From positions 95,454,537 to 95,518,536 of the forward strand of contig OZ024936.1 of the NCBI GenBank assembly GCA_964017235.1: a stretch of 64,000 nt of DNA. Reading direction: 5' to 3'. The position numbers and the translations under genes were made by a program. This stretch comes from Sabellastarte sp. h YS-2021 (taxonomy: Eukaryota; Annelida; Polychaeta; Sabellida; Sabellidae). The notes under the pieces are model-generated. The model was given only the letters and a program-made list of their open reading frames with translations. It made no database searches and was not told the origin of the DNA. Below are positions 20,621 to 33,476 of the stretch, piece after piece; positions within the stretch are counted from its first letter, which is position 1; each line of letters starts with the position of its first letter.

Positions 20621-22984
20621 CAACACAAGGAATAAACATGTATCATGGGAAATCAAGTGCTGGACCATCTATATGAAACTGGTATGATGTACATGTACAC
20701 CTATTACATGCTCGTCTTCACCAGCAGTACTCATAAGAGAAACTTATTAGAGAGCCAATCGTAAACCTACTTTCACACTGGCAAAATAAAATATTACAGG
20801 ATCCATGAGTAATGTTTGAGATAGGTTTAAGAAAGGTTTATGATGGCCTTAAGATCTCATCCAAATAATGCAGAGATTGTCACACATGAATTCCTAAAAT
20901 ATTTAAGAAAGGTTTACGAACCATAAAACATTGATGTAAGATGAAAAATTTATGTTTAAGATCTCTGTAATATGCTTGGCAACAGTGAGGACAGGTTTCA
21001 TGAAACCAAAGAGATATGTTTACGGAACATTTACCATAGGTTTAAGATGACAAAATCCTGATAAGGGTTGGTAGCAGTTTGTGATAATTTTGAACAGTTT
21101 AATATTGTCATCAACTGCTTGCAATTGGCTTGCTATCTCTCTCAATCAGGAACATATTGTGAAGTTCCATAACTTCCGTACAGGCTGTTTGTACAATGGC
21201 CTTAAGATAGTTGTCATGGAAAAGACCTACCTCTCGATTTGACAATTTACAGGATCAAAGCATTATCACCAAGGTTGAACAGGCCTTTTGTCTTAATGTT
21301 AGTCTGGTTCCCTTTTCTCTGTACAAGTAACTCTAAGATCAGCTTCAATTTTGGATAATTAGCATTGATAGTTACACTTAACAGCAGGACACAAAAAGAT
21401 AATATAATGTGTTTCTCCTCAACCTGTATAATGCACATTGTGATATTAGTTTCATCTTAGTTGGTCTAACTTTATCAGAAAGTTCTCCAAAAGTGAGAAG
21501 TGTGAAGTTTTAGACCTTATAGATTTCCTACGGCAGCTATGTCTAAATTTACTATGGGTGTAAGTTTTTATAAACTCAACAGAGACATGGTTTGAAAATT
21601 TGAAATGGCTGAAAATAAACTATGAATATAAAGTGTATCACCCTAAAATGTATTTTGTGTTTTTATGTGGTTACAAAGTTTTTCATTGTAAAATAATATT
21701 TTTGAAAGATAAAATATGTCAAACTTAAGACAAGTGTAACCAGTACACTAACCATAAGTATAAAGGGTCGCATGACATAGAAAACTACCATTGCTAATTG
21801 ATAAATCAGTCTTTAAGTCTCAGTCTAAGGCCATTTGTAAAACCTGTCCCTGATGTACACAACAATTCTATATTCAGAAAATTACCTAGATAAAGTGTAT
21901 ATTTTAAGAGAATAAATTAATTGAATGGTGTATTTTGTCCTTACAAGTTACAATAGTTACTTTGCACAGGTAATCTACCACTCTGTTTTAATATTAAGTG
22001 AAATAAGCCCATAGTGTTGCCTGAAGACAGCCAATAAAAATCTAGAGTATTGCTACTATTATTTACAAAGGCTTAAATTAATTTATGTGTGTGAGAAATT
22101 CTACGAAACAAAGAAAAAAATAGAGAAAACACATAAGTCCATGGACATAAACATGTCAGCATCAGAAAGTTTTCAAGAAAGATAGATTTCATGAAACAGG
22201 AAAGCCTTGGGCTCATGCATGAAAGATGCCATTGTGGGATATCAGTGAACATAAAATGTTTAAAGTTTATTATTACAACTGGGTATTAATACAATTCAAG
22301 ACTTTTCAGAGATGTAGTGTAGAACACTTTTACTCTTATTTAGACAATTAAGGCTGAGTGAAAGGATTGTATGCAACTAGATTTCATTTATGGCTAGACT
22401 AAGGTTTCACAAGAAGCCACAGTCTCTGTAAAATGAAAAATATAAATATAAAATAACTAACCGTTCATCAGATCTGTAAACCAAGGTTTGAATCTGTTTC
22501 TTAATTCTTTGATGAATATATTATGAATGGATTACTCTGTGTTACTTGCCATTTTGAAACCACTGACCAGTTTGTAACAGGGAAATCTAATCAAGTGATT
22601 ACTTAGGGTGATTTTTAATATTTTGAGCTTATTTTGAGGCTTTTATAATCAAATCAGCATCACATAAAACTGTTTTATCTACTATGTTTAGCTAGGTGTT
22701 GACATGTCCAGACCATTTCAAAACCAACAGAGATTTTAAAATCAGCCCATATATACTTTTTTGGCCAATTCAAAACAGCTAATGACCATTTTGTGACAGC
22801 GCTAGATGCAAATGGCCAGGAATACCCGAAGTGACTCTGACATGGAGGCTAAATAAAGGCATTTGTTTATGTTTGATAGTATGAAGCAATTTGATCATTT
22901 TAAAAACTGATTACAGTTGACTTGTTGTTCTTTTATACAGCTGTGGCACAACAAAATAAGAAATGAATGCTGGTTTAGCCTTAT
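20621..22984. other. AT-rich unit interior, copy 1
   Basis: No gene, RNA or recognisable element was seen in ~2.3 kb of AT-rich DNA. Phrases such as GGTTTAAGAAAGGTTTA recur loosely near 20,820-21,050. The same stretch is conserved in copies 2 and 3 because it is part of the duplicated unit. Confidence 0.5.
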
Positions 22985-25247
22985 TTTCCCCATCAGAGAG
23001 TCCTGTCAGTTTCAATGTGTTTCCATCTGTAAAATTCACAAGTTAATATCTCAGATTTTAGAACGGATATCCTGAAATCTGATCTCATTAGATACCCGTA
23101 CAAAATTGCCAGTCTTCTCAGTCATCACTAGTTTAATACCTTGAGAAGCCTCCTTGACAAGCAAGCCCCAATCGAGAAGAAAAATATACCAAGACATGTC
23201 GAAACTAGTTTCATGAACTGTGACAGCCTCAAAGCAAAATGACTCAAGAGGAAGTATCAGCTGGAATGGCATCGTGAAAACTCTGCCAGTAATCGTAGCC
23301 GATATCGGGCTGCAATCAATCACTATAATTTCCTGCTTGAGAAGTCAAAATGCAATCATTATTCCAACTGTGGCTGAAAATCAAGAAAATCCTAAGGCTT
23401 TGTGGAACTGTTTCAAAAAGATTTTACACAGGTCCTCTGTTGCTGTTCTACCAGACTGCACAAATAAAACTGACCTTGCAAACACTTTCTGTAAGTTCTT
23501 CTATGACAAAATCCTTAAAATAAGAGCCACACTGCAGTCATCAACACCATCTTCAGTCACTAGACCCAACTCCACTCAAAATACTGTCCTCTTTCACACC
23601 TGTGTCCGAGGAAGACCTACTCAAAATCCTAAAGTCCTCACCATCCAAATCATGTGACCTTGACCCAATCCCAACATCACTGGTCAAGGAGTGTGCTGAC
23701 ATTCTCATCACCCCCATCACCAAAATTGTAAATTATTCGATCAAAGAAGGTAGTTTCCCCAACTGTTTTAAGATGGCATATGTCATCCCCCTACAAAATA
23801 AGCGAAGCCTTGATAGAAATATCCTTAAAAACTACAGGCTAGTGTCAAACCTAAGTTTTATATCAAAACTTATCAAGAAGGTTGTGGTAAAGCAGCTAAA
23901 TGAATTAATTTTGTGTGAGGGGCTCTTAAATGTCAACCAGTCTGCTTATAAGAGTTCCCACTCAACTGAAACTGCATTGTTGAAGATTCAAAACGATATA
24001 GCTCTTTCAGTGGACTCAGGAAAGGCAGTGGCTCTAACATTATTAGACCTCTCAGTGGCGTTTGATACAATTGATCATTCTATATTATATGACTGCTTGC
24101 ATGACTGGTTTGGTCTAGATGGCACTGTTTTGTTGCGGATCAAATCATACCTTTCAAACCATAAACAAAAAATTAAAATAGATGATAGTTTCTCTGAGGC
24201 GGTAATCCTCCCGTTTGGAGTCTCCCAAGGCTCTGTACTAGGTCCTCTTCTTTTTACTCTTTACACTAGTCCCCTCAGTCAAGTTATTTCCAAATTTAAT
24301 GTCAGTCATCACCTATATGCCGATGACACACAGATATACTTAGCAGTTGACTCCAGGAACTTTGATTCTAGCATGGAAGAGCTGTCCGAGTGTCTCAAGT
24401 CAATACAGGAGTGGAGATGGATGGTGTTAAACTAAAACTAAACCCAGAAAAAGATGAATTTATCATTATAGGTCAAAAAGCCATCAGAGAGTCGCTTGCA
24501 CCAAATTTCCCTGTTCCACTTAGTCAGTGGAAGTAATGAATCTGGGTGTTACCTTTGACTCAGACAACTCCTTTGAAAATCATGTTGCCAAGGTTTGCTG
24601 AGCATGTTACTATCATCTTCGTGATTTCTTAGTGTTGAGACTGAAATACTTTGGGCAAATGCCATGGTCCGTAGTTGTCTGGACTACTGCAACTCTTTAA
24701 TTTATGGGGTAAACAAGTCCAACGTAGCTAAGCTACAGAGACTCCAGAATACTCTTTGCGGCATCATTTTCAGACTTGACAAAATGAGTCATGTTAACCC
24801 TTTTTGAAAAAAACTCCACTGGTTTCCAATTCAATATCGGATGCTCTTTAAGTATAATATTCTGGTTTTCAAGGCTATCAATCTTTCACAGCCTCCGTAT
24901 CTTTCAGCTTTAATAAGATCAAGCCATCTCACTCGCGGCAACAGGCTATCTGTCTCCTCAACCCACCTTAAGAAGCACATAGGTAGGCGAGGCTTTGCAG
25001 TAGCTGCACCAGCTGAATGGAACAACTCCCACAAACTGTCAGATCTCTGCAAACAATAGATGGTTGAAGCCAGCTAAAGACTCACTTGCTTAGACTGGCA
25101 TACCCCCCACCTTAGTGATACCCTGGCGGGCACTTTTTAGATGTCAACCCATGCCTGTCCCTGGACTTTCGTTTCTTGGACTTAAGCATATTAGAGGCTT
25201 TGTATCAATTTTGCGCTCTACAGATTCTACTATTATTATTATTATTT
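22985..25247 (+). mobile_element. CR1/L2-type LINE, 5'-truncated and degenerate, copy 1
   Basis: Coding similarity begins near 23,040 in the endonuclease-RT linker (FRTDILKSDLIRYPYK). The reverse transcriptase is open at 23,602-24,435 (277 codons): LLDLSVAFD at residues 147-155, GVSQGS at 206-211 where the family has GVPQG, and YADD at 239-242. The RT frame is lost at about 24,420 by a small insertion. The C-terminal part (RGFAVAAPAEWN) continues near 24,985-25,030. The 3' end is TTGCGCTCTACAGATTCTAC plus an ATT-repeat tail, typical of CR1/L2 LINEs. Frame disruptions, also present between the upstream frame 23,220-23,657 and the RT, are shared with copies 2 and 3. The element was therefore dead before duplication. 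Confidence 0.85.
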
Positions 25248-25540
25248 AGAGAACATAATCTTGACCAGCTTCTAGGCAATTTTTCCTGACTCTTCTTGTG
25301 ATGATATTGAAATTAAGCTAAACAAGGCTGTAATTTGTTTCAATCTACATGCAAGAGCTGCAAAAAAATCAGAAACACAAGAAGTGCACTAGAAAAGTGC
25401 ACAATTCATGAAAGTCTGTAAAACATCCTTATTCAATCTTTATAAGCATATTGTTGTTGTTCAGGATATGCCAGTCTGGCTTCGGTGACCCCTTAAATGA
25501 CAGTCATCTGTCAGTGGGTACTCTCCAATTATTTACAGGC
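25248..25540 (+). other. Unit spacer, end of copy 1
   Basis: This corresponds to 14,748-15,040. The frame that is open in copy 0 is stopped here by TAG. Confidence 0.6.
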
Positions 25541-25857
25541 TAAAGCCTCTCTTACATCCCACCATACGTGTATATACATGCAAGTGTGCTGCTAATATTG
25601 TTGAAAAATATGAACGTAGACTGGTAGTGGGGTAGCCGAGATTTGCATGTGCAAACAAAGTGTATTCTGCCAGCAACAGCATCACAACTTAAAGATCCAA
25701 GAATAAACTGCTTGTGGCTACAGGTCATACAGTGGGTTTATATACATGCAAGGTATAAGCGAGTGTATTATACGTCATGTGCAAACCCTGCAAGTGAATG
25801 GGGAGATCTTGCAACACCTGCAAGGGAAATGCATGTGTGCAAGTCTCTCATAAGTTA
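25541..25857 (+). mobile_element. MITE left part, end of copy 1
   Basis: This has the same start (TAAAGCCTCTCTTACATCCC) and the same cut at CATAAGTTA as at 15,041-15,357. It forms the junction to copy 2. Confidence 0.85.
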
Positions 25858-25868
25858 TGACCCAAATG

Positions 25869-27085
25869 TTATGACCCAAATGTGAAATCGTCCATTTCAT
25901 GAAATGGACAAGGAATCGTCCATTTCATGACATGGACAACTCAACTGACCATTTCGTGAAATGGACAAAATATTTGTCCATTTCGTGAAATGGACAAAAA
26001 ATCTACTGACCATTTCATGAAATGGACAACTAAATGTATGAAATTTTTACTCTTATTCACAGTGAAAAAAACTTGTTGCTTTTTTATTGAAACATTGTAT
26101 TAGAATACATCAATGGTTATACTTAACCTAAAGTCTACTGGTGAGGTGCAGGTTATTATAATACCTTTAACATTTTCTTATAAATTCTAACATGAACCTA
26201 ATATTATTAAGCTACAAGATTAGTTAAGTATTTGTTAATATGTGCATTTACATTTATTAAAAATTTGAGATAGAATATAGGTGAGACTGCAACATATATT
26301 TGATAACATTAAGAGCTTTTAACACTAAGCCACATTGGTAGTTTATTTACATTAGTAATTGCAAATATTGATATCACTGTTGTTATTTGCTTGTCCACAT
26401 TATCATAAGATTTATGACAGGCACTGAAGTAACCCTTAGATCTGATCCTCAAATGTGTGTCTACAATCCTCATATCTCATTAAAAGAAAGCCTCACCACT
26501 AGTAAGTTGGATTTAATTGTAATTAGCCCACTTCTTTTTGCAACCCTTGGGATGGCTTCAACCTTACTAAATTGACAGTTACTTTTAATAACCCTTGGAT
26601 CTAATCTTCAAAGGGTAGGCTACAATTTCTCAGATCTAATCTAAAGGAAAGCCTTTTAAGAAGATTACTGCATAAAGGAGACAAAACTCTATTATGATAT
26701 TTCTGTTAAGCAAACAGTAAAAAATAATATACCATGTACCAATATACTTTTTAAAAGTGTAAGTGCAATTTTAAATAATTATCCCCATTAAAAAGTATGC
26801 TTTACATAAATGACACTTGTATTTCAAATATATTTCAAATATTTATAACTTTTTAACTATTAACTAACTTAATGTAAGGTATATAATATACACATCATTA
26901 TTATAGGGGAATAAAGTGATAAATTAAACCAAAAGATTGACCATGAATGAAAGTTAAACTTTTGTACATGACTTTGTCCATTTCATGAAATGGATAGCAA
27001 AATATATATGGATTTGTCCATTTCACGAAATGGACAGTGAGGCTGTCCATTTCACGAAATGGACAATTTTACACTTGGGTCGTAA
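25869..27085 (+). mobile_element. PalTE, copy 2
   Basis: Same structure as 15,369-16,586: five palindromes at the left end, three at the right, and the internal direct repeat. It is nearly identical in sequence. Confidence 0.75.
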
Positions 27086-27100
27086 CATATACACAATGTA

Positions 27101-27332
27101 TATTTATTTATTTGGGGATTTATGTCGCTTTCAACACTGTACAGGTCATATCAAGATGGGTAGTTGGAAGGGCAGAGGAAACCAGTACATACAGTTCGTC
27201 AGGGGTCTGTACTGTAAACTGCCGACCAACAGAAAGTAACTACCAGCTTTGACACTTGAGGCTGTGCCAGGAACTGAACCCTGGCCTCAGAGGTGGGAGG
27301 CGAGAGTGTCACCACTCTGCCACAGTGGCCCC
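27101..27332 (-). mobile_element. tRNA-derived SINE, family 1 (copy 2)
   Basis: Duplicate of the SINE at 16,601-16,834, carried by the tandem duplication rather than by separate insertion. Its position relative to PalTE is identical. Confidence 0.8.
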
Positions 27333-27558
27333 TAGCAACACTGTGTAATAGTATATAAAAGTAACAGTATGTAATATATACTACTTGAATTGTGTTATAT
27401 TTATGTCATACTGCATTGTATAGACAGTTATATGGCTTTAGTAAAGTATATACACATTAAGTCAAACACTGTAAAAGAGAATTGCATTCTACACAGGGAA
27501 ACTATCATTTTTCTCTATAACTACAGATGTTACAAAACTCGTGTAAATTGATAAAATA

Positions 27559-29105
27559 ATGTATAATGAGCAAAAAGACAATGATTTATATACAGTAGAC
27601 GGTCTGATAATTTACAAGGACCGTATCCTTGTACCACCTGCACTGCGACCAGAAGTGCTTTCAAGCCTGCATGCAGCCCACCAAGGTGTTTCTTCCATGA
27701 TTGCAAGAGCTGAAGCATCTGTATTCTGGCCTGGGATCACACCAGCCATAACCATGTATCGTGCCCACTGCAACCACTGTAACCGAATAGCACCCTCAAA
27801 TCCAAACAGCCCACCCATACCACCCACTATACCAGACTACCCTTTTCAGAATGTGTGTGCAGATTTCTTCCACTACAAAGGGACTAATTATCTGGTAATA
27901 GTAGACCGATACTCCAACTGGCCCATAGTTGAAAAGTCTGTGATGGAGCTACAGGACTAATTGTCTGCCTCAGACGAACTTTTGTAACCTTTGGTATACC
28001 AGATGAACTATCTTCTGACGGTGGGCCCGAATTCACCTCCAATACTACACGCCAATTCCTTACAGATTGGGGGTACATCACAGAATTTCTTCAGTGGCCT
28101 TCCCACACGGCAATTGCAGGGCTGAAATAGGTGTAAAAACCGTGAAACGATTGCTGATGGATAACACCGGGCCCAACGGGGACCTGAACACTGATATATT
28201 CCAGCGTGCTATTCTCCAATATCGCAATACACCAGACAAGGACACCAAGCTCTCCCCTGTTATGTGTGTTTTTGGCAGACCAATATGGGACTTTATCCCC
28301 ATCCTCCCAGGGAAATACAAGCTGCACAACACCTGGCGCGAAACCTTAGCCGCCAGAGAGGAGGCATTGAGGAACCGACATATGCGTGCAGCTGAACGTT
28401 GGACTGAACACACAAAACGACTCCCTCCCCTTAAGGTGGGTGATTTTGTACTCATCCAAAACCAAACTGGGCCCCATCCACTGAAATGGGACAAAACTGG
28501 AACAGTCATAGAAGTCCGGCAGTTTGATCAGTACACTGTGAGAGTCGATGGTTCTGGACGGGTAACCCTTAGAAACAGAAAGTTCTTACGCAAGTACCTT
28601 CCCGTCCATATGCCAACACTCAAAGGCACCCTACTAAAGCTCAAAGAGATTAGTCCCACACATAGAGATCAACCTGTATCCCCCACCAGCACAACAGTGG
28701 ATGTGCCCCCATGCCAAGCTCCAAGTGATGACAAAACCAGAACAAACACCCACAGGTGATTTGCCTCAGCTACCAACCCGCGATGATACACCTGATGTCT
28801 CTGCCAGCTCTACTCTTAAGCCAGATCAACAAAGCACACTGCAACAAGCAGATTGCAACCTACAAGCTGGTTTAATTAGGAATGATAATGTAACCACACC
28901 GAGACGCTCAACCCGCAAAACCCGCCAACCAGCCTGGCACTCTGATTATGAAATGACTTTATAAAATTGTATATACTGTCACCTATGTACCACGGACTGT
29001 TTATTTCACCTTAACAAGTTCCACTTTAACAATGACATTCAGTAATTGTCACTTGTAATTTTAGTCTTTGCTATAAGATACATGCACCAAAGACTTGGGG
29101 GGAGA
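27559..29105 (+). mobile_element. Ty3/gypsy LTR-retrotransposon fossil (integrase end), copy 2
   Basis: Duplicate of 17,060-18,612 with the same order of integrase zinc-binding region, catalytic core, C-terminal domain and polypurine tract. It is broken, with few breaks, and slightly more worn than the other two copies. Confidence 0.85.
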
Positions 29106-29497
29106 TCGAGACTAATGATATATTGTAATTATATCTCATTTTAGATGAGCGTGGTCATTGTTAATCAATAAACAAATAGACAGTGTTCTTATCTAATCAT
29201 TGTGCAGAACTTCCAGGAATTTGACACTACCATGTTCAGATTGACAATTTGTTGAAACGCATCATATACTCTTTGCATTTTATCATTTCTTCAAGGTAAT
29301 CTTCTTTACCATGGGACGATCTCTCTCCACATCAAAGCTGTAACCTTCTCTATGACAACAAATTGCATTGATAACATGGTCAGCCAATAAATTGAATAAT
29401 TACCACAAACCAAAACATATGAAAGAATAAACAAATATAAAGAATAAATAGAACAAAGGCCACTGCCACAGCGGTTATCCCCCACCTTAGAATCAGT
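29106..29497. other. Possible LTR remnant, copy 2
   Basis: Duplicate of 18,613-19,004. Nothing further was seen. Confidence 0.4.
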
Positions 29498-31110
29498 AAT
29501 AATGGAGAACTAAAGGAGGTATAAGGCCTTTGTAGTAAGATAACCCCACTTGATATTGAAGAAGAGGTCAAAGGTTAAAGTCAGCAATTGGAAAAGAGTC
29601 TCAGGCCTTGACTTCCTTTGAGTTGTTTTTACATTTGGAAGGGAATATAACAAGGGAATATAAGGCCCGTTTAATATAACAAGGGAATATAAGGCCCGTT
29701 TAATATTATAATCCCATTTAACATGTGATATGATGGCCATTTTGTTTTCGAAACTAGACCAAATTACAATCAGGTTAACTTTTCTAGCCATATATATTTT
29801 GCGCATATTTGATGAACCTAGCTGCAATATTTCAAGTTTTAGAGCATCTTAATGATTTTTAAATAATTGGCTATGGCGGCCATTTTGTTTTTCATAATAA
29901 GACCAAAATTTTTCTCAAGCAAAACATTTGAAGGCCAGGACTCTTGATGGTCTGTCTTTACAATCTGAAGCCATAGTACCAATAATCAGGACCATTTAAT
30001 TAGCACCATTTAACCTTGAAGCCGGGGTAAAGGTCGAATTCTACAACTAGAAAAGATTCCAAGGCCATGGCTTTCCACAATTTGTTTTCACATTCCAAAT
30101 TTCTAGGGGTAATATTAGGGGAGATAAAAGGCCTTTTTAATAGAATAATCTCATTTGACATGGCGGCCATTTTGTTTTTTGAACTAAGTCAAAATTACTA
30201 TCAGGCTAGCTTTTTGAGCCATACATCTTTTGTGAAAATTTGATGAAGCTAGCTGGAATATTTTAAGATTTAGAGAAACTTTATGATTTTCAAACAATTG
30301 GGTATGGCGGTGATTTTGTTTTTCAAAATGGGGCCAAAATTTTGCAGAAACAGGTTTTTATAGCCATAAACATTCCCTGCAAATTTGGTGAAAATATTTT
30401 TATAAATGAATGAGATGTTAAGGTTTATGTAAAAACCTGACAAACAGACGGACGCACAAATGTATGGAAGGCGTTTTACAATCTCTCGACCATGATCTTC
30501 TCTTTTCATGGTCTGTCTTTACATTATGAATCCATAGCACCAATAATAATGGAGAAATAAGGACGTTTTAGTGTAATAACCCCATTTAACCTTGAAGCAG
30601 GGGTCAAAGGTCAAATTCAACACCTGGAAAAGATTCCCAAGCCATGACTTCCTACAAGTTGTTTTCACATTCCAAACCTATAGGAGCAATAATTGGGGAG
30701 ATATAAGGCCTTTTTAATAAGATAACCCTGTTTACCATTAAATATGTGATATGGCGGCCATTTTGTTTTTTAACTAGACCAAAATTACTATCAGGCTAGC
30801 TGTTCTAGCTGTATAGCTTTTGTGCAAATTTGATAAAGCTAGCTGGAATATTTCAAGATTCAGGGGACCTTTATGATTTTCAAACAATTAGCTATGGCGG
30901 CCATTTTGTTTTTCACAATGAAGTTAAAATTTTGCAGAGACAGGTTTTCATAGCCATAAACATTCCCTGCCAATTTGGTGTAGATATTTTTTTTAATGAA
31001 TGAGATGCTAAGGTTTATGCAAAAACGTGACGAACGGACTCACGGACGCACGCACGTATGGAAGGTGTTTTATAATCTTCCGACCACGGCCTTTGGCCGC
31101 AGATGGGAGA
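29498..31110 (+). repeat. Three-fold noncoding repeat, copy 2
   Basis: Duplicate of 19,005-20,620. At several positions it shares bases with copy 3 against copy 1, for example CATAAACATTCCC rather than CATAAACCTTCCC near 30,365. Confidence 0.7.
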
Positions 31111-33476
31111 TAACAACACAAGGAATAAACATGTATCATGGGAAATCAAGTGCTGGACCATCTATATGAAACTGGTATGATGTACATGTACACCTATTAC
31201 ATGCTCGTCTTCACCAGCAGTACTCATAAGAGAAACTTATTAGAGAGCCAATCGTAAACCTACTTTCACACTGGCAAAATAAAATATTACAGGATCCATG
31301 AGTAATGTTTGAGATAGGTTTAAGAAAGGTTTATGATGGCCTTAAGATCTCATCCAAATAATGCAGAGATTGTCACACATGAATTCCTAAAATATTTAAG
31401 AAAGGTTTACGAACCATAAAACATTGATGTAAGATGAAAAATTTATGTTTAAGATCTCTGTAATATGCTTGGCAACAGTGAGGACAGGTTTCATGAAACC
31501 AAAGAGATATGTTTACGGAACATTTACCATAGGTTTAAGATGACAAAATCCTGATAAGGGTTGCTAGCAGTTTGTGATAATTTTGAACAGTTTAATATTG
31601 TCATCAACTGCTTGCAATTGGCTTGCTATCTCTCTCAATCAGGAACATATTGTGAAGTTCCATAACTTCCGTACAGGCTGTTTATACAATGGCCTTAAGA
31701 TAGTTGTCATGGAAAAGACCTACCTCTCGATTTGACAATTTACAGGATCAAAGCATTATCACCAAGATTGAACAGGCCTTTTGTCTTAATGTTAGTCTGG
31801 TTCCCTTTTCTCTGTACAAGTAACTCTAAGATCAGCTTCAATTTTGGATAATTAGCATTGATAGTTACACTTAACAGCAGGACACAAAAAGATGATATAA
31901 TGTGTTTCTCTTCAACCTGTATAATGCACATTGTGATATTAGTTTCATCTTAGTTGGTCTAACTTTATCAGAAAGTTCTCCAAAAGTGAGAAGTGTGAAG
32001 TTTTAGGCCTTATAGATTTCCTACGGCAGCTATGTCTAAATTTACTATGGGTGTAAGTTTTTATAAACTCAACAGAGACATGGTTTGAAAATTTGAAATG
32101 GCTGAAAATAAACTATGAATATAAAGTGTATCACCCTAAAATGTATTTTGTGTTTTTATGTGGTTACAAAGTTTTTCATTGTAAAATAATATTTTTGAAA
32201 GATAAAATATGTCAAACTTAAGACAAGTGTAACCAGTACACTAACCATAAGTATAAAGGGTCGCATGACATAGAAAACTACCATTGCTAATTGATAAATC
32301 AGTCTTTAAGTCTCAGTCTAAGGCCATTTGTAAAACCTGTCCCTGATGTACACAACAATTCTATATTCAGAAAATTACCTAGATAAAGTGTATATTTTAA
32401 GAGAATAAATTAATTGAATGGTGTATTTTGTCCTTACAAGTTACAATAGTTACTTTGCACAGGTAATCTACCACTCTGTTTTAATATTAAGTGAAATAAG
32501 CCCATAGTGTTGCCTGAAGACAGCCAATAAAAATCTAGAGTATTGCTACTATTATTTACAAAGGCTTAAATTAATTTATGTGTGTGAGAAATTCTACGAA
32601 ACAAAGAAAAAAATAGAGAAAACACATAAGTCCATGGACATAAACATGTCAGCATCAGAAAGTTTTCAAGAAAGATAGATTTCATGAAACAGGAAAGCCT
32701 TGGGCTCATGCATGAAAGATGCCATTGTGGGATATCAGTGAACATAAAATGTTTAAAGTTTATTATTACAACTGGGTATTAATACAATTCAAGACTTTTC
32801 AGAGATGTAGTGTAGAACACTTTTACTCTTATTTAGACAATTAAGGCTGAGTGAAAGGATTGTATGCAACTAGATTTCATTTATGGCTAGACTAAGGTTT
32901 CACAAGAAGCCACAGTCTCTGTAAAATGAAAAATATAAATATAAAATAACTAACCGTTCATCAGATCTGTAAACCAAGGTTTGAATCTGTTTCTTAATTC
33001 TTTGATGAATATATTATGAATGGATTACTCTGTTTTACTTGCCATTTTGAAACCACTGACCAGTTTGTAACAGGGAAATCTAATCAAGTGATTACTTAGG
33101 GTGATTTTTAATATTTTGAGCTTATTTTGAGGCTTTTATAATCAAATCAGCATCACATAAAACTGTTTTATCTACTATGTTTAGATAGGTGTTGACATGT
33201 CCAGACCATTTCAAAACCAACAGAGATTTTAAAATCAGCCCATATATACTTTTTTGGCCAATTCAAAACAGCTAATGACCATTTTGTGACAGCGCTAGAT
33301 GCAAATGGCCAGGAATACCCGAAGTGACTCTGACATGGAGGCTAAATAAAGGCATTTGTTTATGTTTGATAGTATGAAGCAATTTGATCATTTTAAAAAC
33401 TGATTACAGTTGACTTGTTGTTCTTTTATACAGCTGTGGCACAACAAAATAAGAAATGAATGCTGGTTTAGCCTTA
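31111..33476. other. AT-rich unit interior, copy 2
   Basis: Duplicate of 20,621-22,984. No gene was seen. It lacks the extra 380 bp found at the corresponding point in copy 3. Confidence 0.5.

Noticed and set aside
23051-23323. 90-codon minus-strand frame over the LINE linker
   Set aside because: It is antisense to recognisable LINE coding sequence (FRTDILKSDL and following), so it is a shadow.
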